From CAZUZS01 sp964624795 (GTDB lineage: Bacteria; Calditrichota; Calditrichia; RBG-13-44-9), in assembly GCA_964624795.1 (NCBI GenBank), contig CAZUZS010000039.1:1-45148 (forward strand): DNA of 45,148 nucleotides, written 5' to 3'. Below are positions 8,436 to 16,945 of the stretch, piece after piece (within the stretch, counting starts at the first letter, position 1; every line of letters starts with the position of its first letter). Both the position numbers and the translations under genes were made by a program. A model generated the notes under the pieces. The model was not told the DNA's origin. It saw nothing but the letters and a program-made list of their open reading frames with translations, and searched no databases.

Positions 8436-8701
8436 TGTTCGAAATAGTCCTCTTCCAGTATTTCATTTAATTCCCGCGGTGACAACTGAAAAGGCTTTGA
8501 GCACAGTCGTTTTACTGCTTCACGTCTTTGTTCAGCCGGTTTGTCGCTGACGCGGAAGTAATTAGTCAGCGCATCGGATATGATCTCATTCATTGATCGG
8601 CCCTCCTTTGCCGCCCGCTGCCTCAACTGCCGGACTACCTCTTTTTCCAAAACCGTTCCCACTTTGGTCTTCATGATTTTATTCTCTTTGGAACTATTCA
8701 T
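8432..8701 (-). CDS. Ribbon-helix-helix antitoxin, VapB-type
   Basis: This 89-residue protein has an N-terminal Arc/FitA-like DNA-binding fold: TKVGTVLEKEVVRQL (beta strand and helix 1), then AAKEGRSMNEIISDALTNYF (turn and helix 2). The C-terminal half (about 50-89, with QLSPRELNEILEEDYFEQ) would wrap and block the toxin. Two starts are possible. ATG 8701 has GGAGG 13 bases upstream; ATG 8674 gives the shorter MKTKVG form with only a weak AAAGAG. Antitoxins of this kind bind their own promoter with the toxin and repress it; the AT-rich 8702-8760 stretch is the likely operator, though no clear palindrome was found. Confidence 0.85.
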   Translation of the reverse strand: MNSSKENKIMKTKVGTVLEKEVVRQLRQRAAKEGRSMNEIISDALTNYFRVSDKPAEQRREAVKRLCSKPFQLSPRELNEILEEDYFEQ

Positions 8702-9246
8702 GATTTGATTTTATCCTCCATAAGTAGTTTTAATTGAAATTAAACCGGCATATTCCTGAACTGTTTCATATCATGCCGCATGTCGGCTGATTTATAAGTC
8801 ATTTTTTCTGTTTTCATTTATTCTCTCAAATACGCTTTTCCCTCAAACCTGCATCGGGAAATCAGAGAGCCAAAGGATTTATATTCTGCTTCCTTGTTCC
8901 TCGTGATTTTACATTTAATTTAAATGAGCAAAACAGGAATATCAAGCCACTATCTTGATTTCTTGATAATGTCAAGAAAGGGTTTCACTGGGAAAACCAT
9001 TCCCGCCAGCAGACGCAATGGGAAAAGAGGCGCTATAATTCATGATTCTACACAATATTCTGCAGCGGCAGATTTTAAACTGGAGCTTATTCTACAAACA
9101 TTCGCAACACCCCTCTTTCTTATTTGCATATAAAACTGCATGTTATGAAGAAAACCCGGTTTTGGCATTATGTTTGAACTTTGTTGAATTCGGGACGTGA
9201 GAAATACATAGGATAGTACAGTTGAACAGAATGAGGGTGAACAAAA
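8702..9246. promoter_or_regulatory. Intergenic region with ATTCTRCA boxes before the RseC-like gene
   Basis: These 545 bases lie between the divergent antitoxin gene and the RseC-like gene. Three direct half-sites stand at ATTCTACA 9045-9052, AATATTCTGCA 9054-9064 and TATTCTACAA 9088-9097. The last two match words at 630-640 and 656-665 exactly. A TATAAT hexamer at 9034-9039 sits immediately before the boxes, so a bound regulator would cover the transcription start if that hexamer is used as a -10. I saw no convincing gene here; the 69-codon frame at 8924-9133 runs through the boxes and resembles nothing. Confidence 0.45.
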
Positions 9247-9699
9247 TTGGGTAAGGAAGTCGGTAAAATTACGCGAATTAAAGATGGCTGGATGACGGTA
9301 AAGCTACAGAGCGGCGAGCAGTGCAGCACCTGCGCCTCCAAGTCGGCTTGCTTTTTCGCCGGACCGGCGGGCAATTACCGCTATATCAAAATCCCCTCTG
9401 TTACAGGTTATGACGAGGGAAACACGATTGCGGTCGACTACCGGGAATCATCTAAAATTCTCGCCGCACTGGTGGTGTTTTTCCTGCCGTTGGTTTTATT
9501 GTTGGCAGGATATTTCCTGGGAAATGCATTTCTGGCGGGGGCAAGCGGCGGCATCTGGGGGGCAATCATCGGATTCCTGGTTTCGGTCGGCGTAATATAC
9601 ATATTGAACCGGATACTTTCCCACTCGCGGCTGTTTTTGCCAAAAGTTGTGGGACGAGTGAAATCCGGTGATCTTTCGAAATCGGCATTCAGTCACTAA
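9247..9699 (+). CDS. RseC/MucC-like membrane protein
   Basis: This 150-residue protein resembles the RseC (SoxR-reducing system/MucC) family. It has an N-terminal small beta domain (GKITRIKDGWMTVKLQSGE), a Cys cluster CSTCASKSACFF (C26, C29, C35), then two membrane helices (about 74-95 and 100-122) and a short basic tail. RseC proteins sit in the inner membrane and are tied to redox control or to Rnf-type electron transfer. Here the setting is a metal-resistance island with no rnf genes, so a redox or metal-linked role for the Cys cluster is inferred. The start is TTG 9247, with GAGGGTG about 8 bases upstream. It is the first plus-strand gene after the ATTCTRCA boxes, so it may lead the Met-rich protein and ATPase genes. 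Confidence 0.75.
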   Translation: MGKEVGKITRIKDGWMTVKLQSGEQCSTCASKSACFFAGPAGNYRYIKIPSVTGYDEGNTIAVDYRESSKILAALVVFFLPLVLLLAGYFLGNAFLAGASGGIWGAIIGFLVSVGVIYILNRILSHSRLFLPKVVGRVKSGDLSKSAFSH

Positions 9700-9870
9700 A
9701 AGGGACGATTTTCCGCAAGCAGAGAACAGCCGGGGAAATACGCCGCCAATTATTCTCTTAACAGTATCTTCACATTTTGAGGCTATGGATCTTTAGCGTT
9801 GAAAAAATGAAGCATCCAAAATGAAAATCACCAAATGAACCATTCACCAAATCAGATGAGGGAGAATGTC

Positions 9871-10413
9871 ATGGTAATAAAAGGAAGTATCTCGATGGTA
9901 TTAAGCGGATTTGTATTTGCTTTTTTTCTGGCGGTTTTACCCGCTCAGGCGCAGCACATGGGAAGCCAGCAGCAGGCCGGACAACAGATGCAGCAGATGG
10001 GGCAGCACATGCAGTCCATGAACCAGATGATGCAGCAGATGCAGCAGATCATGAATAAGACCAACAGCATGATGCAAATGAGGCACGGCCAGGGCGGCAT
10101 GATGCACGGCGAGCAGGGAATGATGCAGGGCAAAAACAGCCAGATGATGCAGGGACAGCAAGGCATGGGAATCGGCCAGCAGAATATGATGAATATGACC
10201 CAGTACATGAATGATATGGCCAAAAACATGAACCAGGTGATGGGCCAGATGAACGACATGATGAATAATCAGAGCATGATGAATAATGGCCAGATGAAAG
10301 AGCACCTGCAATCCATGCAGAAAAATATGGAGACCATGACTAAGGCAATGAATAATTTTGTGGATAATTCACAGCAGCTTCAAAAACTGCAAAACCAGGG
10401 TCAGGCAAAGTAA
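9871..10413 (+). CDS. Secreted Met/Gln-rich protein, probable periplasmic Cu(I)/Ag(I) binder
   Basis: This 180-residue protein has a Sec signal peptide (MVIKGSISMVLSGF, cleaved near PAQA-QH). The mature part of about 153 residues contains about 36 Met, nearly one in four, with many Gln and Asn, few His and no Cys. Met occurs in M-x-x-M and M-M pairs along what looks like a helical, coiled-coil-like chain (QQMQQMGQHMQSMNQMMQQM). Thioether-rich chains of this type hold Cu(I) or Ag(I) in the periplasm, as in CusF-, PcoE/SilE- or CopK-like carriers, but the sequence is not recognisable as any of these. I chose ATG 9871 (GGGAGA seven bases upstream, signal peptide at once) over the in-frame ATG at 9835. 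It lies between the RseC-like and CopB genes. Confidence 0.75.
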   Translation: MVIKGSISMVLSGFVFAFFLAVLPAQAQHMGSQQQAGQQMQQMGQHMQSMNQMMQQMQQIMNKTNSMMQMRHGQGGMMHGEQGMMQGKNSQMMQGQQGMGIGQQNMMNMTQYMNDMAKNMNQVMGQMNDMMNNQSMMNNGQMKEHLQSMQKNMETMTKAMNNFVDNSQQLQKLQNQGQAK

Positions 10414-10448
10414 TCGCAGTGAATGCAAATAAATGGGAAGGGTATTAT

Positions 10449-10485
10449 GGGAATTAGTCAAATTCCTAATTCCCGTGCCCCTTTT
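10449..10485 (+). terminator. Intrinsic-type terminator after the Met-rich gene
   Basis: GGGAATTAG (10449-10457) pairs with CTAATTCCC (10466-10474) over an 8-base loop. CCCCTTTTATTT follows, and an outer AAGGG/CCCTT pairing can extend the stem. It would end or weaken the transcript before the ATPase gene, 103 bases further on. Confidence 0.55.
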
Positions 10486-10587
10486 ATTTCGCTGTCGGCT
10501 GCCAGAGGTAATTCCGCTCTTTGAATACCAGTCGGCAAGGAATGAATTAACACCCGTAAGGATTTGCTGCACAGAGGACTTTTTCAT

Positions 10588-12663
<2,076 letters not shown>

Positions 12664-12740
12664 TCGAATATGATTATGCTCTTAGCCCAGTAGGGTGAAT
12701 AAATATTGATTTATCAGAATTTTGACCCCACCCCCTTTTT

Positions 12741-12770
12741 CCCCCTCCCCTAATGTATCAGGGGAGGGGG
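12741..12770 (+). terminator. GC-rich hairpin after copB
   Basis: CCCCCTCCCCT (12741-12751) pairs perfectly with AGGGGAGGGGG (12760-12770) across an 8-base loop; flanking C and G runs can lengthen the stem. There is no T-run downstream, though TTTTT stands just upstream. Very similar C-rich/G-rich hairpins occur as dispersed intergenic sequences in many environmental genomes, so it may be a repeat copy acting as a 3' end. Confidence 0.5.
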
Positions 12771-12892
12771 CGGGGGGAAGAGGCAAGATTAAATTTAATT
12801 CACTTTTTATGACAAAACCAACTTGCTGAGTAAGATGCATAATCAGATAATCGAATTTTAAACAACACAGAATCAGAAGCGTATTTTAGAAA

Positions 12893-13822
12893 ATGAAAGA
12901 AAAAAGCAAAAAAATTATTGCAGGGACATGGATCTCACTCAAAAAAGAGAATTGTCGAGTTATTGAAAATATTCAGCGAAATCTGCTGCTGGTTATTTCC
13001 ATGTTATTATTGGTTACCGCTACCGCATCGTTGGCCGGTAGCTGGTCGGTCACCGGCGGATTTCAATATATTCAAGGGAAATACATCTACACCACTTCCA
13101 CCTCCACCTATTACCTGTACGGCGGGCTGCGATACCGGACTTCCCGCTGGAATGCCGGCTTTAATGTACCGCTTATTATGCAGAACAGCGACCTGGTGAA
13201 CAATAGCGGGGGGATGTTTGTGCCGTCAGGGCATACGCATGGGGGCAGCGTGGATCCTCCGGGCGGCAGACCCCACGGCGGGGGAATGATGGGTAGCGGC
13301 GGAACCATCGAAACTTCTGGTGTTGAAACACAGCACGAACTTGGATTTGGAGACACCTATGTTTCCGGCCAGTACACAATCCTGGATGAGCAGCAAAATC
13401 GCCCATCAATTGCCTTTTCCGGCCAGGTGAAAATTCCTACCGGCAATACGGCGGAGAATTTCAGTACCGGCGAATTCGATTACAGCCTAGCAATCAATCT
13501 TGCCAAAAGATGGGGCAGCACCGCCGCTTTTCTGGATGCCGGTTACTGGTGGCTAGGCAATCCCCCGGAAATCACTTATAAAAATCCATTTATGTATGGA
13601 ATCGGTCTCGGGCAGTTTTTTGGTGGCGGTCGCTTTTCCGCATTGCTTTATTACCAGGGATACACTACCATTCTGGAAGGCTACGATCCGCCCCGCCAGG
13701 CTAACCTGGGATTCTATTACCGATCCGGTGAAAAGACCCTGCTTTCCGCTACGATTGCCACCGGTTTCAGCAACACCAGTCCGGATTTCGGATTCTATTT
13801 GGGATTCAGCCGCACCTTGTAA
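12893..13822 (+). CDS. Outer-membrane beta-barrel protein with a His/Gly/Met loop
   Basis: This 309-residue protein looks like a transporter-type outer-membrane barrel (the group often labelled MetA-pathway-of-phenol-degradation or TolB-like OMPs). A signal sequence lies at about residues 30-48 (NLLLVISMLLL, then ATASLAGS), after an unusually long 28-residue N-terminal extension. Alternating amphipathic strands follow (YYLYGGLRYRTSRWNAGFNV, FSGQVKIPTG, GFYYRSGEK), ending in the aromatic-terminated GFYLGFSRTL. A loop at about 103-140 is rich in Gly, His and Met (SGHTHGGSVDPPGG, RPHGGGMMGSGG) and could bind metal. No good ribosome site precedes ATG 12893, so the start is uncertain. It closes the metal island; a metal-related role comes from that loop and from position. 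Confidence 0.7.
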   Translation: MKEKSKKIIAGTWISLKKENCRVIENIQRNLLLVISMLLLVTATASLAGSWSVTGGFQYIQGKYIYTTSTSTYYLYGGLRYRTSRWNAGFNVPLIMQNSDLVNNSGGMFVPSGHTHGGSVDPPGGRPHGGGMMGSGGTIETSGVETQHELGFGDTYVSGQYTILDEQQNRPSIAFSGQVKIPTGNTAENFSTGEFDYSLAINLAKRWGSTAAFLDAGYWWLGNPPEITYKNPFMYGIGLGQFFGGGRFSALLYYQGYTTILEGYDPPRQANLGFYYRSGEKTLLSATIATGFSNTSPDFGFYLGFSRTL

Positions 13823-14022
13823 ATTGTTTCTGCTTCTCTATTGCTTTTCCAGAGAAGGGCCGGTTTTATGGTATTTTCTGGAACAGATCTTTATATCGTG
13901 CAAATTGGAGGTAGAACTTTCAATTTGCACGAATTATGGCAGAAAGAGAAATCGCTTCCATATCAGATGGTTTTCCCGCTGTCTTTCTGGAAGAACCAAT
14001 TTCCTTTTTTCTAAAAGCTGAT
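13823..14022. other. Intergenic stretch with a 12-bp inverted repeat
   Basis: No gene is visible between the barrel gene and the repeat element at 14023. TCGTGCAAATTG (13896-13907) and CAATTTGCACGA (13921-13932) form a perfect 12-bp inverted repeat around 13 bases. With no T-run behind it, the pair could be an mRNA 3' hairpin of the barrel gene or an operator-like site. Confidence 0.5.
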
Positions 14023-14220
14023 TTAACGTGAGTTCGAGTTAAGAAATCTTCCAGGTTTAATCGTCATTCCGGCAGGGATTGCCGGAATCCAGAGAATCAG
14101 GAAAGTACATATTGCATTCCTGTGCAGTAGATTCCCGCTAGAAGCATGCGGGAATGACCTTTGGTGAATAGCTTTTAATATAATTTAATGGACACTTGTA
14201 TTATGTCGAACTCAAGTTAA
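14023..14220. mobile_element. MITE-like element with terminal inverted repeats
   Basis: The ends TTAACGTGAGTTCGA (14023-14037) and TCGAACTCAAGTTAA (14206-14220) are inverted copies matching at 14 of 15 positions. Inside are two hairpins, ATTCCGGCA/TGCCGGAAT (about 14067-14090) and ATTCCCGC/GCGGGAAT (about 14130-14155), themselves flanked by GTCATTCC and GGAATGAC. The element is about 198 bp with no coding capacity. No clear target-site duplication was found. It resembles the non-autonomous palindromic repeats common in many bacterial genomes; whether it moves is unknown. Confidence 0.55.
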
Positions 14221-14414
14221 TTTAATTTTACACCGATCTTAACCGGGATTCGCCTTTGTGTAACTAATTCATTTTCCAGGCAACTAATAGGATGTATTTG
14301 AGGGTGTCGCGTCCCGCCGGTTCTAATTTTTGCTGACAAGCTGAAGGATGCGCACCTGAATGAATAAAGCGCCAAGTGACGCAAAAAACAAAATCCAGAA
14401 TGGAGGAATAGGCC

Positions 14415-14621
14415 ATGAGCAAGAATATGGGATCTGCCGATCGCGTTATCCGCGTGCTGTTGGCAATTGTTTTTGCTGTTTTAATATTTACGGGTACCGT
14501 CGGGGGATGGGTAGCCTGGGTGCTGGGGATACTTGGAATTATCTTTTTATTAACCAGCCTGGTTGCTTTCTGCCCGCTGTACATCCCTTTCCATCTGTCA
14601 ACTTCTAAGAAAAAAGAGTAA
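14415..14621 (+). CDS. DUF2892 (YgaP-type) small membrane protein
   Basis: This 68-residue protein has two membrane helices: VIRVLLAIVFAVLIFTGTV and a second one through LGILGIIFLLTSLVAF. The N-terminal KNMGSADRVIRVLLA and the central FCPLY are the usual marks of the DUF2892 family, found alone or at the C-terminus of YgaP-type rhodanese proteins. The single Cys in FCPLY is conserved in the family; its role is not settled. GGAGGAAT stands directly before the ATG. A hairpin terminator follows within 10 bases. It stands alone between the MITE-like element and the convergent citrate-cleavage cluster. Confidence 0.88.
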   Translation: MSKNMGSADRVIRVLLAIVFAVLIFTGTVGGWVAWVLGILGIIFLLTSLVAFCPLYIPFHLSTSKKKE

Positions 14622-14628
14622 GTTTGAG

Positions 14629-14669
14629 TGGCAAACCCGGCCGGGTTGATATCTGCGCTGGGTTTGCCA
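14629..14669. terminator. Bidirectional hairpin terminator
   Basis: TGGCAAACCC (14629-14638) pairs exactly with GGGTTTGCCA (14660-14669), with CCGG inside the loop. TATATTTTC follows on the plus strand and AAACTTACTC on the other. It lies between convergent genes, the DUF2892 gene and the HD protein gene, and could serve both. Confidence 0.65.
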
Positions 14670-14726
14670 TATATTTTCTTGGCAATAATTTTTCCCTAAT
14701 TCGGTTAAACCGCATTTGAGATCATC

Positions 14727-15269
14727 TCAGATTTTCAACCGGTTCTTGAACGGCAGGTAGGTCATGAAATCGGCGTGGTGAACAATATAGGCTGCGGTGG
14801 AACGCTTGACCAGATCTCCCTCCCCGGCATGGGCGGCAATGATATGGCAGACCTCCGGCGGCACGCCGCATTTTTCCGCTAAGGAAACGCCGGAAAAGGG
14901 GTGACGCAGATATTTCCCATAAGTCCCCTGCACCGCATTGCCGTTTTCATCCAGCTCGTATTCCAGCAATTTTCCCACATCAGCCAGTATCGCCCCGGCG
15001 ATTACTACGTCCATATCCACCGGCAGATCATCCCCGAAAAATTCGATCATCTTCTGTGCACTTTTCTTCGCCACATGAACCACGCATCTTTTGTGTGCCA
15101 TAAAGCTTACCGTGATGCCCGGAATCAGCAGCGTGAACGGAATGCGTTCCAGGTCTTCGGCGGCGAGGACGCTCTGCTCCAGCGCCATTTCCCAGGTTTT
15201 GGCAGTTTTATCCCGTAAATCTTTATTTTCGATCCAGGCCAGTTCCGGCCAGAGTTCTTCGATATTCAT
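14727..15269 (-). CDS. HD-fold protein with altered HD motif, in citrate lyase cluster
   Basis: This 180-residue protein has the HD phosphohydrolase fold: H65 in CVVHVAKKS, then AGAILADVGKLLEYE, H123 in LRHPFSGVSLA, H147 in IAAHAGEG and H164/H165-D167 in VHHADFM. In normal HD proteins the second motif is H-D-x-G-K. Here it reads A96-D97-V-G-K, so the metal-binding His is replaced by Ala while the neighbouring Asp and the other His residues remain. Activity may be changed or lost. It lies 110 bases downstream of citF in the same direction, probably in one operon, with AAGGAGA before its ATG. HD proteins are not standard citrate lyase parts, so a regulatory or nucleotide/cofactor-cleaving role is inferred only from position. 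Confidence 0.75.
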   Translation of the reverse strand: MNIEELWPELAWIENKDLRDKTAKTWEMALEQSVLAAEDLERIPFTLLIPGITVSFMAHKRCVVHVAKKSAQKMIEFFGDDLPVDMDVVIAGAILADVGKLLEYELDENGNAVQGTYGKYLRHPFSGVSLAEKCGVPPEVCHIIAAHAGEGDLVKRSTAAYIVHHADFMTYLPFKNRLKI

Positions 15270-15355
15270 GCTGTCTCCTTATTTACTGATGACTTGCAGA
15301 TACAATTGCGATGAGGATGCTGGTCATTCATCATTTGTCATTGTTCACTGGTCAT

Positions 15356-15375
15356 TGATCATTGATCAATGATCA
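15356..15375. repeat. Perfect 20-bp palindrome and TCATT-type repeats
   Basis: A 20-base perfect palindrome built on TGATCATTGATC sits within a run of TCATT/GGTCATT repeats (about 15323-15395) between citF and the HD gene. It is low-complexity sequence of a kind common between genes. It could form an mRNA hairpin separating the two cistrons. Confidence 0.5.
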
Positions 15376-15379
15376 GTGA

Positions 15380-16945
15380 TCATCGACCATTCACCTGTCT
15401 CACTACATCGATGATGGTGCCATCCACCCATTTGATTGCCGCCACGACCTTCTCACCCAATTGCGGTTTGGCGGGCTTCCCGCCGCAGACTTTTTCCGCT
15501 TCCGCTTTCAGATCCTCGATTGCCCTAATAGGCAGGCGGGAGCCGGACAGTTTCTCAAGCAGGTCATTCCTTCTGGGATTGATGGCAATGCCGCGTTCCG
15601 TCACAATCACATCGATCAGCTCGCCGGGACCGCACAGGGTGGTTACTTCATCCACAATTACCGGAATGCGGTCGCGAAACAATGGAATGGGCAGGATCAC
15701 GCAATTGCTGGCCAGGCAGTTTTGCCAACCGCCGATGCCGTGCAGCAGTTTGCCATCGGAATGCGTCACCACATTGGCATTGAAATTAAGATCGACTTCG
15801 GTGGCGCCCAAGACCACAACATCCACCATTGAAGCAAAATTCCCCTTCCCGTGAAAATTATAGCTGGTAAATGGACTGGTGTCTTGGTGGGCGGGATTTT
15901 CCCGCATGGAGCGCACCCCATCCAGATCAAATGTTTGCCCGTCCAGGATGAAATCAGTCAATCCCTCTTCCAGCATTTCAGTCAGGTATTTATTGGAGCC
16001 GCCCCGCACGAAGCGGGCTTTTATTCCATGCTCTTTCATCAAATCCCACAGGAAAACCGCGTAAGCCAGCGAAGTCCCGCCGGCCCCGGCCTGGAAGGAA
16101 AATCCATTTTGCAGGATGCCCGCTTCCAGCGTAAACTGCGCCGCCAGTTCGGCAATGTGCAGGCGGTCGGGACTTTTGGTGAGCTGGGTAGTTCCGGAGA
16201 CGATTTTGGATGGGTCGCCGATTGACTCGACTTCCACCACAAAATCCACATTATTCCCCTGGATTTGCCAGGGAATGCAGGGAAACGGTTCCAGGTGATC
16301 TGTCACTACAATCACCCGGTCGGCATACTGGGAATCGGCCAGGGCGAATCCCAGCAGCCCGCACGCCGCTGGCCCGCGCAATCCGTTGGCATTTCCGAAC
16401 GGATCGGCGGCCGGCGCCGAAATTACCGCAATATCAATATGCACCTCGCCATCCTGCACCGCCTGGTAACGCCCGCCATGCGACCGGAGAACGGCGGTGC
16501 CTTTCATTTTCCCGTAGGAGCAATAATCCCCTAACGGCCCGTTCATACTTCCTTCAATATGGTGGATAACACCGCTCTCCAAATGATCGATCAGCGGGGC
16601 ATGAACCGGAAAAGAAGCACTGGGAAACCAGCGCAAATCCTTCACACCCAGTTCAGCCGCTGCCGCGAAAACCATATTTGCAACGTAGTCCCCGTTTCGC
16701 AGGTGGTGGTGGGTTGAAATGGTCATCCCGTCCCGAAGGCCGCACCGTTTCAGCGCTTCCTTGATGTTTTCCACCCGCTTGTCCCCATTGGCGGGGTAAT
16801 CGATGCAGGTAGCGATGGGGGGAGCGGCTTTGCGTCCCTTCGGGCGGTGTTGCCCCACTCCCGCGAATGGCAGATGTTTTTCACCGTTTATCTCTGTCAG
16901 CACTTCCCGGCCGGCGGCATTAGTCGTCATTTTATTTTTGCTCAT
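15380..16945 (-). CDS. citF: Citrate lyase alpha subunit (citrate:acetyl-ACP transferase)
   Basis: This 521-residue protein transfers the acyl-carrier thioester from acetate to citrate, giving citryl-ACP for the beta subunit to cleave. It matches CitF along its length: RVENIKEALKRCGLRDGMTI, STHHHLRNGDYV, SGVIHHIEGSMNGPLG, FSFQAGAGGTSLAYAVFL, ARFVRGGSNKYLTEM and NANVVTHSDGKLLHGIGGWQ. The length is normal (about 500-520). I start at ATG 16945, which has GGAGG seven bases upstream, rather than at the upstream in-frame codons. Its first 14 bases overlap the end of the citD-citE fusion, so the two are translationally coupled. Genes for the ligase CitC and prosthetic-group enzymes CitG/CitX are not in the window. 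Confidence 0.93.
   Translation of the reverse strand: MSKNKMTTNAAGREVLTEINGEKHLPFAGVGQHRPKGRKAAPPIATCIDYPANGDKRVENIKEALKRCGLRDGMTISTHHHLRNGDYVANMVFAAAAELGVKDLRWFPSASFPVHAPLIDHLESGVIHHIEGSMNGPLGDYCSYGKMKGTAVLRSHGGRYQAVQDGEVHIDIAVISAPAADPFGNANGLRGPAACGLLGFALADSQYADRVIVVTDHLEPFPCIPWQIQGNNVDFVVEVESIGDPSKIVSGTTQLTKSPDRLHIAELAAQFTLEAGILQNGFSFQAGAGGTSLAYAVFLWDLMKEHGIKARFVRGGSNKYLTEMLEEGLTDFILDGQTFDLDGVRSMRENPAHQDTSPFTSYNFHGKGNFASMVDVVVLGATEVDLNFNANVVTHSDGKLLHGIGGWQNCLASNCVILPIPLFRDRIPVIVDEVTTLCGPGELIDVIVTERGIAINPRRNDLLEKLSGSRLPIRAIEDLKAEAEKVCGGKPAKPQLGEKVVAAIKWVDGTIIDVVRQVNGR

Noticed and set aside
8924..9133. A 69-codon plus-strand frame in the spacer before the RseC-like gene
   Set aside because: No ribosome site, no family likeness, and it runs through the ATTCTRCA boxes.
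9937..10311. Long His/Leu-rich and Ile/Cys-rich frames on the minus strand opposite the Met-rich gene
   Set aside because: They are the antisense reading of repeated ATG/CAG codons; the plus-strand frame has a signal peptide and ribosome site.
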